Shown here in pieces: positions 1 to 11,300 of a stretch of DNA of 62,873 nucleotides. The DNA is from Candidatus Ruminococcus equi (GTDB lineage: Bacteria > Bacillota > Clostridia > Oscillospirales > Acutalibacteraceae). Each line of letters begins with the position of its first letter. Within the stretch, counting starts at the first letter, position 1. Made by a program: the position numbers and the translations under genes. The notes under the pieces were generated by a model. It was given only the letters and a program-made list of their open reading frames with translations, searched no databases and was not told the DNA's origin. Location of the stretch: the NCBI GenBank assembly GCA_018065465.1, contig JAGHTC010000003.1, positions 1 through 62,873 of the forward strand, in the 5' to 3' direction.

Positions 1-8
1 ACTTTATA

Positions 9-37
9 TTGACTTTATTTGAAGAATTTGTTATAGT
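9..37 (+). promoter_or_regulatory. Sigma-A-type promoter of the CotH/dockerin gene
   Basis: A -35 box TTGACT (9-14) and a -10 box TATAGT (32-37) are separated by exactly 17 bases. Transcription would begin near 44, leaving a leader of about 228 nt before the CotH gene. The assignment rests on consensus match and spacing only. Confidence 0.6.
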
Positions 38-43
38 TATATC

Positions 44-271
44 GTAAATAATTGCGGGGTAGTGTACCCTTTCGGCAGTTGTTTGCTTACATAAGCTTGA
101 ACTATGCTTGCAATTCTTAGCAAGTGTAGTTCTTCGGCAATTCGGCAAAACCGAAGAGGATTTCCCTTTTGCACGGTGCTTGTGTCGGCATCCACAGAGG
201 TCAGGCTGTAAAGACTGTTGGTATCGTACATTATTTACGCAAGAACGAATTTTCTCAAAGGAGGAAAATAT
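44..271 (+). promoter_or_regulatory. Long structured 5' leader upstream of the CotH gene
   Basis: The roughly 228-nt stretch between the predicted start site and the first gene has no convincing gene. It can fold: GAACTA/TAGTTC and CTTGC/GCAAG pair across 99-132 with a symmetric tg/tg bulge. TCTTCGG (131-137) and a second TTCGG (141-145) can compete for the same CCGAAGA partner (151-157). The two hairpins share bases 131-132, so they are alternatives. No riboswitch class was recognised, and there is no clear terminator in it. The SD AAAGGAGG ends about 8 nt before the ATG at 272. Confidence 0.4.
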
Positions 272-3200
272 ATGAAAAATTTTAATTTATGCAAAAGAAC
301 AGTTTCCATTTTGCTTTGCTTGCTGATGGTGCTCTCGATGACCACAATAGGCATCGTCTCCACCTCCGCAGCAAATGTAGATACTGCCACAACAGGCGGT
401 ACTTATGTCAAGTTCACTCGCCCGAGTTTTTGGAATCAAGGTGACATCTATGTTTACAATAACGACGGTACTGCTTGGCCCGGTCATAAAATGAACGATG
501 TTGGTGACGATGGATATGGCAATAGAGTATTTGGCTGCGATGTTGGCTCTCCGTCTTTGCTTGTCTTTAATGATAACGCAGGTCACCAAACTGTTGATAT
601 TAACTCAGGTATTACCAACAATGCCCAGTGGTATTGTAATGGTGAAAACGAAAAAGATGGTTCCGGTCACTATCTTGTAACTTTAGTCGGTGGAGATACT
701 CCCACACCTTCTTCCGAATGGTGCGTTCCCGGTTTTGAAAACTGGGCTATCGGTGCTCATCCTACGACTAACGGTTCTGTTACTATTCACCTTACTGCCG
801 GTGACAATCAAGCCTTCAAGATTAGTAACGGTACAACTACTTGGTATGGCTGTGGTGGAAAAATAACAAGAGATAGTTGCACTAATTACGAATTCCATGA
901 TTATGATGGCGATGCTCATATTAACGCAGATGTCACAGGCGACTATGTATTTACTATTACCAAGAATGGTAACAATAACCCTGTTCTTACCGTAACCTAT
1001 CCCGGTTCTGAGCCTCCCACAGAAACTCCTACTGAAGCTCCCACACCGACCGATACAATGCGTGTTTACTTCACCTATCCCGAAGGTTGGAATAACCTCA
1101 AAGTACATTACTGGGGTCCGACAACATCAACAACCTATCCCGGTGTTGGTGTAACATGGTACAAGAAGAATGATTTCAATCAGGATGTTTTCTACGCTGA
1201 TATCCCTGCTGATTCTGACGGCGTACTCTTCAACAGTGACGGTATGGACACCGTAAATATCACTAAAAACGGTGAATATCCTCTTGTTGGCGGTCGTGGA
1301 TACTATCTCTACGATAACCGTGAGCAAGATAGTCAGGGCAAATATAAAGTTGCTTGGTACAACGAAAGCGAAAATGTCATCACCTACAAACTCGCTTATG
1401 GCAGCGACGAAGTAGCAGAATACGACCTCACTCCCGGTACTCCGATTGTTGCTTCTCTTACAGCAGGTACAAAGTACACCTTCGCTGTAGAGAAATTCGT
1501 AAACGGTAACCAAACAGCTACCTACAAAGCCGCAAAGGAAATCGAAGGTGCTTCTTTTGATGAAGCGCTCAGCGAAAAAGCAACTTCCGCCTTGACGTTC
1601 ACTCCGAATGAGTCAGGCGATTACAAAATCATATTTAATAAAGATTCTTTGAAACTTTCCTGTTCAATGTCAGGTACTCGCCGTATCTACTTCCAGGACG
1701 CAACAGATACAAAGTGGATTAGCGATTACGACGCCAATATTACCGTAACAGCAGGCGCCGATACAGTAACAATGAAAGAGTCTATCGATACATTAACAGG
1801 CTTAAAGACTTGGTACGCCGATGTAAAAGATTCAGCAACAAGTTACACCTTCAAGCGTGTGGCGTTTGTAGGTGGCACAGTATGGAACACTTGGTCCGCC
1901 GGCTACAATGCAAGCAATCCTCTGTTCAAAGTCACTTCTGATACAGCAGGTACATGGCAGGCAAGTGTAAATGTAGCAGACGGCTCCGTTTCTAACTTCT
2001 GGGCAGGTCTTTACTGCGATACAAAGGGCAACGCTGACCCCGCCGATTTCGTTCGTATGTATGAGAAAGACGCTTCTAACTACTTCCTCTACTTACCGTC
2101 TTATGTTGATTTGTCAAACGCAAAGATTTATTCAACATATTATAGTGCAAGCATCAGAGGCGGTGCATACAGCACAGCAAAGAAGATTTATTCAAATACA
2201 GATACAAGCGTACCCTACGGTATCGAAAATACATTAAATCTCGTAAATGACGGTACATTCGAATTAAAATTCAAATACACAAGCGGTGCAGCCGAGCAGA
2301 CAAAAACTCTTCATGTTATGCAAACACAGAAGACTGCTGCTTTGCTCCTCACAACCAACGAAGAACTCTACACAGGTTTGATAGCAGGTTCGTTTGGTGA
2401 TACAGCCGCTTACAGCCCCTCCGAGTACAAAGAGGCTATCACAACAAAAGGCACATATTCAATGTATAGCGAAAAAGGTGCTCAGATTGTCGGCGATAAT
2501 AATAAGGTAAAGAAAATCAAAGGTCGTGGCAACTCTTCATTCGAAGCGTCAATGAGACTCTACGGCAAATATGCTTATAACTTAAGCCTTGACAAGAAAG
2601 CCAAATTCGTAGACGGCGCAAACAAGTCAAAGAAATGGTGTCTCCTTGCTAACAACGCAGACGAGTCCATGCTCCGTACAACATTGGTATTCAAGATTGC
2701 TGAAGAAGTCGGCGTTGCCTACGCTCCGAAGACTCGCTTGATTGACTTCTACGACAACGGTAAGTACCTCGGTGCTTATGTAATCGCAGAAAAAGTTGAG
2801 TACGGCGGAAATACCATGATGGAAACAGCACCCAACGGTGAAGAAGTTGTTTCTCTCGACGATATCAACGAAGATTTCGCAGGCGATTTGTACGGCGATA
2901 TCGAAGACGCCGACCGTTCAGAAGGCGAGTTCACAACTTCACTTGGTCACAAGTACACCTTCCAGTACACCGATTACGCAACAATCGTTGGCGAAGATGT
3001 TCCCGCTTCTCTCTATGAGACAGGCGATTTCGTAATGGAATTCGAGTTGTACAACAGATATCAGGCAGAGGCTTCTTGGTTTGTCGAGCCGACAACCCAT
3101 CAGGCAGTCTGCATGAAGTACCCCGAATTCGCATCAGAAAGCGAAATGCAGTGGATTATCGAGCAGTTCGACCAGATGTGGGATGCTGTTTATAATAACA

Positions 3201-4807
3201 AAGTTTCTCAGTTCGAGGCAGTAGCCGATACCGCTTCTTTCTCAAAAACATACTTAATTCAAGAGTTAACAATGAACCTTGACTCAGCCGCTACTTCCTA
3301 CTATGTAACCGGCGGTGCTCATTTCGATAAGTTAATCGCTGCTCCCGTTTGGGACTACGACTGGTCTTGCGGTGACTACTATTATTCAAAGCAGTTGGCA
3401 AACGGATCAACACTTTCAATGGATAATTGCAACGAGTTCTTTGTTTCCAACAAGTCTATCAACACCGACCAAGGCAAAGACCCGAAACAAGTAAGTACAA
3501 AATGTTTCGAAGCAAAACTTTGTGATATGGATGGCTTCTGGACAGAAAACGAGAAACAGTGGCAGAACCTCTTTTTTCCCACTCTCAGCAAGTACATCGA
3601 TTCAAACCGTGCAGACGGCGACAGCGGTGTATTGCTTAAAGAACTCTATCCCGCATTCAAGTCCGCAGCAGAGATGAACGAATCTCGCTGGAACGCAATG
3701 GGTAACCTCTATGACCGCCACGGTGACGCTTACTGGGGTACAAAGTGTACTTCAACATATAAAACAGACTTAATGGTTGGCACCAGTATCGCTTACGGTA
3801 ATACTATCAACTACTACAACACAGTATCTTACCTCAACGACTGGCTCGCAGCCCGTAAGAATAAGATGGACCAAGAACTTCGTCACGGTGAATACCAGTA
3901 CATCTTCGGCGAGTCTTCATTCACTTGCTCTGATCCTACTTCCGAAAAGATTACTACCGTAACACCTGCTCTCTCAATTACACAGGGCAACGAAGTCGTA
4001 CAAGATATCAAGTACACAATCTATGTAAACGGCAAAGCAAAAGGCACATTCGATTATGAAGAAGGTGTCGGTCAGCAAGTAACTCTTGCAGCAGGTACTA
4101 ACGAAGTCTATGTTGAGTTCTATCCGGCAGATATGCCCGATATGAAGAAAGAACTCGATGCACAAGAAATCATCATCGCTGAAGAGGGCGGTGAAGTCGA
4201 ACTCACAATCTACTTCAAGTCTTCCGATTCTCTCCGCTATCTCCCGACTGTTGTAGTCAACGGCAAAGAGAAAGTTATGAAGCAGGATGAAGTTATCAAG
4301 ACTAACGAAAACCAGACTCAAACCTTCAGTTGGTACAAAGCAAATGTTAACGCAGTCTTGGGCGACAGCCTTACCTTGAAGTTTACAAATGCAATCGGTA
4401 TGCGTGCAACCGTTACAGTAGAAAATGTTTCCTATCAGCCGTACTACTTCGCTGCTGATAACCTCAACACCGCAACCGAAGCGTATGACTACACAACAAA
4501 CGGCGCAACAGAAACACAGCGCAACTTCGTTCGCAACGCAACTAACCTTGTATATAACTCGTCAAACGGCATAAGCAACACCTCCCTTGCTTACACAAGT
4601 ATCGGTGGAACACAGTATGTACTTGGCGATGTTGACGGCGACGGCGAACTCACAATTTTGGATGTAACCGCTGTTCAAAAAGACCTCGCTCAGGTCGAAG
4701 CCCTCGAAGGCGTTTCTAAGTCCCTCGGTGACTTCCTCCTCGACGGCGACCTCTCAATCGCAGACGGCACCGCAATCCAAAAATTCCTCTGTAAACTTCC
4801 GTTTTAA
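272..4807 (+). CDS. Secreted CotH-kinase protein with starch-binding modules and a C-terminal dockerin
   Basis: This 1,511-residue protein starts at the ATG at 272, after AAAGGAGG. It opens with a signal peptide (hydrophobic core about residues 10-30, STSAA cleavage site). Two or three CBM26-like starch-binding modules follow in about residues 40-350, with the AWPGHKM motif in the first and a Pro/Thr linker before the last. A CotH kinase domain covers about residues 690-1150: KGRGNSSF near 750 resembles the nucleotide-binding loop and WDYDWSCGD near 1027 the metal-binding motif. A type I dockerin occupies about 1450-1511. Its first calcium loop (GDVDGDGELTILD) is canonical; its second (GDFLLDGDLSIAD) has a hydrophobic third position. 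CotH proteins phosphorylate secreted protein partners in Bacillus; in cellulosome-forming clostridia the dockerin would attach the enzyme to a cohesin scaffold. No cohesin is in the window. The substrate is unknown. Confidence 0.85.
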   Translation: MKNFNLCKRTVSILLCLLMVLSMTTIGIVSTSAANVDTATTGGTYVKFTRPSFWNQGDIYVYNNDGTAWPGHKMNDVGDDGYGNRVFGCDVGSPSLLVFNDNAGHQTVDINSGITNNAQWYCNGENEKDGSGHYLVTLVGGDTPTPSSEWCVPGFENWAIGAHPTTNGSVTIHLTAGDNQAFKISNGTTTWYGCGGKITRDSCTNYEFHDYDGDAHINADVTGDYVFTITKNGNNNPVLTVTYPGSEPPTETPTEAPTPTDTMRVYFTYPEGWNNLKVHYWGPTTSTTYPGVGVTWYKKNDFNQDVFYADIPADSDGVLFNSDGMDTVNITKNGEYPLVGGRGYYLYDNREQDSQGKYKVAWYNESENVITYKLAYGSDEVAEYDLTPGTPIVASLTAGTKYTFAVEKFVNGNQTATYKAAKEIEGASFDEALSEKATSALTFTPNESGDYKIIFNKDSLKLSCSMSGTRRIYFQDATDTKWISDYDANITVTAGADTVTMKESIDTLTGLKTWYADVKDSATSYTFKRVAFVGGTVWNTWSAGYNASNPLFKVTSDTAGTWQASVNVADGSVSNFWAGLYCDTKGNADPADFVRMYEKDASNYFLYLPSYVDLSNAKIYSTYYSASIRGGAYSTAKKIYSNTDTSVPYGIENTLNLVNDGTFELKFKYTSGAAEQTKTLHVMQTQKTAALLLTTNEELYTGLIAGSFGDTAAYSPSEYKEAITTKGTYSMYSEKGAQIVGDNNKVKKIKGRGNSSFEASMRLYGKYAYNLSLDKKAKFVDGANKSKKWCLLANNADESMLRTTLVFKIAEEVGVAYAPKTRLIDFYDNGKYLGAYVIAEKVEYGGNTMMETAPNGEEVVSLDDINEDFAGDLYGDIEDADRSEGEFTTSLGHKYTFQYTDYATIVGEDVPASLYETGDFVMEFELYNRYQAEASWFVEPTTHQAVCMKYPEFASESEMQWIIEQFDQMWDAVYNNKVSQFEAVADTASFSKTYLIQELTMNLDSAATSYYVTGGAHFDKLIAAPVWDYDWSCGDYYYSKQLANGSTLSMDNCNEFFVSNKSINTDQGKDPKQVSTKCFEAKLCDMDGFWTENEKQWQNLFFPTLSKYIDSNRADGDSGVLLKELYPAFKSAAEMNESRWNAMGNLYDRHGDAYWGTKCTSTYKTDLMVGTSIAYGNTINYYNTVSYLNDWLAARKNKMDQELRHGEYQYIFGESSFTCSDPTSEKITTVTPALSITQGNEVVQDIKYTIYVNGKAKGTFDYEEGVGQQVTLAAGTNEVYVEFYPADMPDMKKELDAQEIIIAEEGGEVELTIYFKSSDSLRYLPTVVVNGKEKVMKQDEVIKTNENQTQTFSWYKANVNAVLGDSLTLKFTNAIGMRATVTVENVSYQPYYFAADNLNTATEAYDYTTNGATETQRNFVRNATNLVYNSSNGISNTSLAYTSIGGTQYVLGDVDGDGELTILDVTAVQKDLAQVEALEGVSKSLGDFLLDGDLSIADGTAIQKFLCKLPF

Positions 4808-5082
4808 TACGAAGAACCGAGGTGCGAAGCCTTGAAATTACTCCGTGCGAACTGTGAGCACCGAAACAGACAGGAATGTCTGTGCAGGTGGTCAAGTGAG
4901 TAGAAGTTATTTCAAGAACAGCGTAGCACAACGAGGCTTGACATTGTTAGTTAGATACCTCTCAAGCCTCCACAAAAAAGGCTCCCAAAAAGACGAAGAC
5001 TTTTTGGGAAGAGGAAGAGCAACGAAGTTCAGGAGTTTTCGTGCTTGCACGGAAACAGAAAAAACGGAGTTTGCTCTGACGA

Positions 5083-5118
5083 AAGGGGAGGTGGCAAAAC
5101 AAAGTTTTGCCGGAGGGG
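5083..5118 (+). repeat. Copy A (partial) of a dispersed palindromic element
   Basis: The stretch reads GGGGAGGTG, then a palindrome around CAAAG, then GGAGGGGTTGTC. It matches the right-hand half of the element at 22743-22815. The left half (AAATCTACAAAC) is missing here, so the copy is decayed or truncated. Confidence 0.55.
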
Positions 5119-5351
5119 TTGTCAAAAAAAATGTTAGTTAGATACCAAAACTCCTCACTCCTCACTCCTAACTTCTAACTACATATATAAGTATATATAC
5201 ATTTTATAATTATGTTGTAAAAAATTGAAAGATAATAGAATCCAAAAATCGCTTGTCGATTTTCCCTCAATTATTCATCATTCATTATTCACTACGAAAG
5301 TTGAAAACTTTCGACCGAAATTTTCAATTTTCAATTTTCAATTATCAATTT

Positions 5352-5368
5352 GACAGCCTTCGGCTGTC
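5352..5368 (+). repeat. UUCG-loop hairpin just before the giant gene's SD
   Basis: GACAGC and GCTGTC pair around a CUUCGG loop, six bases before the GGGAGGA ribosome-binding site. There is no T-run on the plus strand, so it is not a terminator for the upstream gene. It may protect or cap the 5' end of the mRNA, or be part of the adjacent repeat. Confidence 0.5.
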
Positions 5369-5385
5369 GCAAGGGAGGAAATCCT

Positions 5386-8300
5386 ATGAAAACATTTAAT
5401 TCGCGTTTTCTCAAAGCAGCCTTAGCCCTCGTGCTGTGCCTTATGATGCTTGCATCAACCACAGTAACCGGCTTTGCCGCCGTTGTTGAGAATTCGTCAG
5501 TCGGCGCAAACGCTGATATTGCTCAAACCGGTTGGTTTGATATCACCAGTTCCTATAATATATATTTTGATGCTTCAAAAGTATATAGCACTTGGAAGCT
5601 GGATTCTAATAAACTGTTTATTGATATGTATTACGGTGGCAGTGGAAATGTCGGTAATACTTATGAAATGACAAAAGACTCTACTAATAAGAATTTATAC
5701 TATACAGGTAGTGTAAAAGGTCATGGCAATGTTTCCGGTATTCAGTTTTATGCTGGTGCATCAAAAGGTACGTATTCTTATGGTACCGGTCAAAAGTCCT
5801 TTAGTGGTTGGTCAACAGTTATGAGTGATCCAAGCAATATTTGTTGGTATTACAATACTACTAGTAACTGGTCACCAACTAACTTGAACTGCTACGCAGT
5901 TACTCCTAAATCAGTAACTATTGCTAACAATGGTACTACTACTTCCGGTGGTACCGGTACACAATCTGACCCTTACATTGTTGCTGCAGGTGCTTCTGTT
6001 AAAGTAAAAGCAACAGTAAATCTTGTAGAATCAGGAACAGGTTATCAGGTTAAGTTTAGTGGTGATTCCAGTTTTTCCGGAACTACTACAAAAACTTTAG
6101 TTTCATCTGCTGTAGCAGGTACGACTTACTCATCATCAGTAGAAGCAAAAGGTAATTATGGTAGTTCCAACTCACCAACTAATGTTACTTCTGGTACTAT
6201 CTATTTCAAATGTCCTAATACTTATACAGTATCTTATGCTGCAGGTTCAACAGGAGGTACAGTTACCGCTGCTCAACAGTCAAAGACTGAAGGTGGCTCA
6301 GTAACTCTCGCTTCATCCGGTGCAACAAAATCCGGCTACACTTTATCCGGTTGGAATACAAGTTCAACCGGTTCAGGTGGTACTCATTATGATTTAGGTG
6401 CAACTTATTCAACTGATGCTAACTTAACTCTTTATCCTGAATTTACTGCAAACACCTACGCTGTAACCATTGGTACAGACGGAAACGGTACTGTATCTCC
6501 GAGTGGCTCACAGCAAATCGGCTCTTCTGCAACAAGCGTAACCGCAACTCCTTCCACAGGTTACAAGTTCAAAAACTGGACTGTAACAGGCGGTGCTGCT
6601 GTTGCTAATGCAACTGCTAACCCCGGTAGCATAACAGCAACTGCAACCGGTACTGTAACCGCTAATTTTGAAAAAATTACTTACACAATGTCGTTTAATA
6701 AAAACGGCGGTAGTGGCTCAATGTCTTCACAGACAAAGACCTACGGCGATGCCTACACTCTGCCTTCTTGTACTTTCACCCCTCCTGCTAACAAGAAGTT
6801 CAGTTACTGGGCTTTGAATAGTGCATCCGGTACCCAGTACAACGCAGGCTCAAGTTATACAACTAACGCTGCTGCTACCTTCTATGCAGTTTGGGTAGAT
6901 GCCGGCTCTTGTGAACTTTCGTTTGATATTACATCCGATTCCGGTGTTATCAATCAAAAAGTTACTCATACAGCAACTCCTAACACATTCCACAAAGGTG
7001 GCACAATCACATATTCTTCATCTGATACAAGTGTCGCTACGGTTAACGCGTCAACCGGTGCGGTAACAGGCATAAAGCCCGGTACAACAACTATCACAGC
7101 ACATTGCTCTGATACCGGCTCAACTGATGCTACCTACACTTATACAGTATTAAAACCTACTGTTTCAGTTAGCCTTACTGTTCCGAATCAGAACATCGGC
7201 TATACTTCAACAGCAAGCGCAAGTGTAACAAATGCTGCCGCTTCCGGTGGCTCAACATCATACAGTTCAGGCACACCTTCTGTTGCTACAATCAATGCAA
7301 CAAGTGGCTCTATCACAGCAGTAAAAGACGGTACTTCTGTAATTACCGCTACATATACAGTAAACGGTCAGACTTACACAGGTACAGCAACATTTACTGT
7401 AAGAAAGCCGTTGTTTACTCCTCCTGCTAACCAAACTCTTAATTTTGGTCAGACTTATACAATTACTGACCCGACAGTAACAAACGCGGGTAAAACAGGC
7501 TCTTTCTCATACGCTGTTACGGCCGGTGACGCTGTTGCTTTAAGCGGTAAGGTAGTTTCTCCGAAAAAACCAGGTGAAGCGACTATCACCTGTACTTATA
7601 CAACAAACGGCAATCCTTATACAGCAACTTTCAAGGTTACTGTAAACACTCCGAGTGTTTCTGTTACTCCTGCAACATTGGCACTCGTTGTCGGTCAGAA
7701 TAGCACAGTAACTCTTAACGCCGACAATACTAACTATACAAATGTTAATTGGTCTGCAACAGGCTCCGATATCGTAACCCTTGCCCCCGGCACCGGCAAC
7801 GCTACTGTTTCAGCCGTAGGCGCAGGCTCTTCAACAGTTTCTGCAACAGTAACATATTCTGATGCATATTCAGTTACAACAACCTCAAACTGCGCTGTAA
7901 CATCAAGTGCAAGAGACTTTACATTAAATAAGTCTACTCTTAACCTTGAGTATTGCTCTATTTCCGGTCAGGGACAGAAAAACTCCGATACATTCACAGT
8001 AACTCTGCCCGCATCCGTCCTCGGCGCAGGCACAGTTGAAGTTGAATCTAACGATAGTTCAGTAGCAACTGTTTCCGGCACAGGTCCTTATACCGTTCTT
8101 GCACAGGGCGTTGGCTCAACAACTATCACAGTAACATGGACTCCCGAAGGCGGTCTCAAACCCGTCGAAAAAGAAGTCACAGTAAATGTAACCGAGTACG
8201 ACCCGTACAACTATGTATATGTTACCGATTCCAACGGTTGGGGTTCTATGTTGATTCATGCTTGGATAAACGGTGGTGCTGACAAAGCACACGCTAATAT

Positions 8301-11300
8301 GACAAAAATCGGTACAAATAAAGACGGTCAATCTGTCTATGCGTATCGTTTCTTGAAGACTGATATGCCTGACCGAGTTATCTTTTTACAAAAAGATGAT
8401 TGGGGTCCATGGGAATACCAGACAAATACAGCGAATTTGTCAACATCTGCATATCAGCAGGCATTCTATCTCAAGGCTTGGCAACCAAACGATAAGGTAA
8501 ATACAGGTACTTGGACTATCAACCTTACCAAACCTAATGTATCGCTTTCAGACGCTTCTGTTCCTGTTGGACAGGACGCCTCTGTAACAGCAACATCTGA
8601 TGTTACAGCAAGCAAATTCGTTTGGTCTGTTGGCTCTACTGCAACAGCAACAATCTCCGGTACAACTGCTACTGCAACTGTTCACGGTGTTGCAACAGGT
8701 GACACAACCTATTCAGTAAAAGCCTATGCAGAAACTAAAACTGCTGATAATTGGCTGAAGACTGTTGTTACAGACGGTACAGCAGACAATTTCGTTGCTT
8801 CAAATACAGCAACTGCAAATCTTACTGTTTCCGGTGTTCAAAACACAGTAAACATCACAACAAATTATCGTGACGATATTCGCCATGATTATCACCCCGG
8901 TATAAACGGTGGTTTCGTTTCTATCAATGATGTACAGATAGAAGAACAGTATTCAGAGCTTTACGACTACGGTACAACACTTGCTTTGACAGCAACTCCC
9001 GCTTCTGAAAACGGCTTTATCTTCGAAGGCTGGTACAGTAATGGTACTCTTGTAGATGTAAGTGCTACTAAAAATATTACAGTAACTGATGATGTCAACC
9101 TCGAAGCCCGTTTCGTACAGACTGCCGCTTTGACACTCACTCCGAAAACAGGCGTTACATATGAAGTTTATAATACTACCGGTTCACAACATATAGCGAT
9201 TACTGACCCGCGCCATATCCCCGCAGGTACAGATGTCACAGTAACTGCTGACCTCTCCGATGGCTTCACATTCATTCGTTGGTCAGAGCATACAGGTTCT
9301 GCAACAAGTATTGATCCGAATGACCCCACAGTAAGATTTACTATGGAAGTTGCTACTACCCTTACTCCCGATGTTGTTGCCAGATTCCAAATGACAGGCA
9401 TAGAGTTGGTAATCGACTCTATTGATAATGCTGCTTCTGTCGGTACTTTGACAATCAACTCACAGGAACCCCCTGTAGATGTTGAATTAGGTCATACCGC
9501 TAACTTCTCTTACGCTCTCTCTAATACAACTGATTACACATTCATCGGTTGGTACGAAGGCACAGATTCAACTCATCTCAATCACCTCGTATCAAAGAAT
9601 CCAAATTATTCAGTAAATCCGACTAAGGATATGACACTCTATGCAGTAGTTGCTCGCAAGTTCTACATCATGGGTGACCTCTCCGGCGGTTGGGACAACG
9701 CAAAAACATTGACTTACGACCCGCTTACAAGAACTTATACTTACAAGTCAAATGTTCTCGGTGCAATGAAGATTGCTCCGACACCGAGTGTCTCCGATAA
9801 CTCAACTTGGAAACAGAATTTTGGTGGCCAGACTATCGACAAAGTTAATGTTTGGACATTAACTCACCCCGGTATATATTCTGTATCTGCTCCTGATGGT
9901 AACGAGAACAACAACTGCGTTATTTCCGGATTCGAAACTAACTACGGTGCTCCTGTAAATGTTTACTGGTCTGCTTACCCCGAAACAAGTGGTAGATACG
10001 ATCTCCACTTTGAAGCAACCCAGGTTGGCGGTTCAGTATATCTCTCGAACGGTCGTCCGATTGCTGATAACCTCACTTCTAACTCTCGTTTCGTTGACCT
10101 TCCTTATGCTACTTACACAGTAACATCACAAGCAGGCGAAACAGAAACTGCTGAAACAGGCGTTGCATTTAATTCAAGCAAAATCGAATCTGTTTCTGTT
10201 GAAACAACTCTCGGTGGCTCAAATGCCGCTAACTACAAAGTTTCTGCTTTCGTAGTTTACGACAAGGTTTCGAAGAGCGTTTCCGCTGTTACCGATATCT
10301 CTAACATGGGTAACAACAAGTACGCTGCTTCCATCGCACTTTCCGGTCCTGCATACATCTATCCTGTTATCGAAGCAGTAAATGCAAGCACATACATCTA
10401 TGTAGACGCTGCTGCTATCAAGAACGAAACCGCTTGGGGTCCGTTTGTTGCCGCTTATACTTACGACGAACATACAACTGCGTACAACGGCGCATGGCCC
10501 GGACAGTTGATGATTCCTTCAGCAGACGGTCTCTCTTGGTACGCAAAAGTTCCTGCAGAATGTACTGCAGCCGTATTCGATAACTATATGTACAACTCAA
10601 TTCCGTTGGCATACAAAGATAGTTTAGGTCTCAATCAAGAAATTCTCCAGACATACGACTACACAGAAATGTCTAAGTTGATTGAAGACGATATGTCTGT
10701 TATCACCTTCGTTTTGAAAAACAACAAAGACGGTTACCACGGTGCTTATCCTGACGCAAATAACGTAGATTCAAGAAAGGAAGTTCGTGTAAATCAAGAC
10801 ATCAACGTAGCGGGCTTCGGCTTTGATTACCTCTATATGCGTAACGGTACTACACCGATGACATTAACATTAAAACAGGCTCCTGCAACTCCTGCTGAAA
10901 CACTCTATGTTGTTTCAAAGGGTGACGTAGTTCACGAAGACCCGTATGTAGGTAAATGGGCAGTTGATTGGTACATCTACGACAGCGCAGGTAGATTCCT
11001 GACAAATGTAGTTTCCAACTCTCTCTACAACGGCGAAGGCGACTCTAACGTTCTCGTTCAGGCACTCCATAGTAAAAACGCTAAATATACAGCAGCATAC
11101 CTTGATACTTGCGCTGTTAAGATTTCCTACGAAAAGGCTAACAAGTCTTCTAACACAGCCGAAGGTTACGGACACAATGTTGTAGCATACGACGGTCAGT
11201 GGTATGGAAACAAAGACAACGAAACAATGGATATTAAGGTTGAAGTTGCATTACACAGCAACGGTGCTTATGTTGAAGAAGGCGACAACATCGCTGATTA

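Larger units (their letters stand above)
4808..5385 (+). other. Long intergenic region rich in palindromes and short tandem repeats
   Basis: These 578 bases hold no supportable gene. They contain a 10-bp perfect hairpin at 4983-5009 (TCCCAAAAAG/CTTTTTGGGA) and a hairpin GCAAAAC-AAA-GTTTTGC at 5094-5110 inside a repeat element. A duplicated GTTAGTTAGATACC occurs near 4947 and 5132. An AT-rich tract has a TATAAT at 5205-5210 but no good -35. A hairpin CGAAAGTT-GAA-AACTTTCG lies at 5295-5313, then tandem TTTTCAA units at about 5319-5350. A UUCG-loop hairpin at 5352-5368 sits just before the SD of the next gene. It looks like an accumulation site for small intergenic repeats. Confidence 0.6.

Noticed and set aside
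37..231. 64-codon open frame on the minus strand before the CotH gene
   Set aside because: No SD precedes its ATG, it lies antisense to a predicted leader with its own promoter, and I recognise no family. Structure of the plus-strand leader is the better explanation.
4983..5009. 10-bp hairpin as terminator of the CotH gene
   Set aside because: It is 175 bases past the stop and the T-run lies inside the stem rather than after it.
4845..5165. Several overlapping 65-100 codon frames on both strands
   Set aside because: They fall in repeat-rich intergenic DNA, share no SD, and their translations look like read-through of palindromes.
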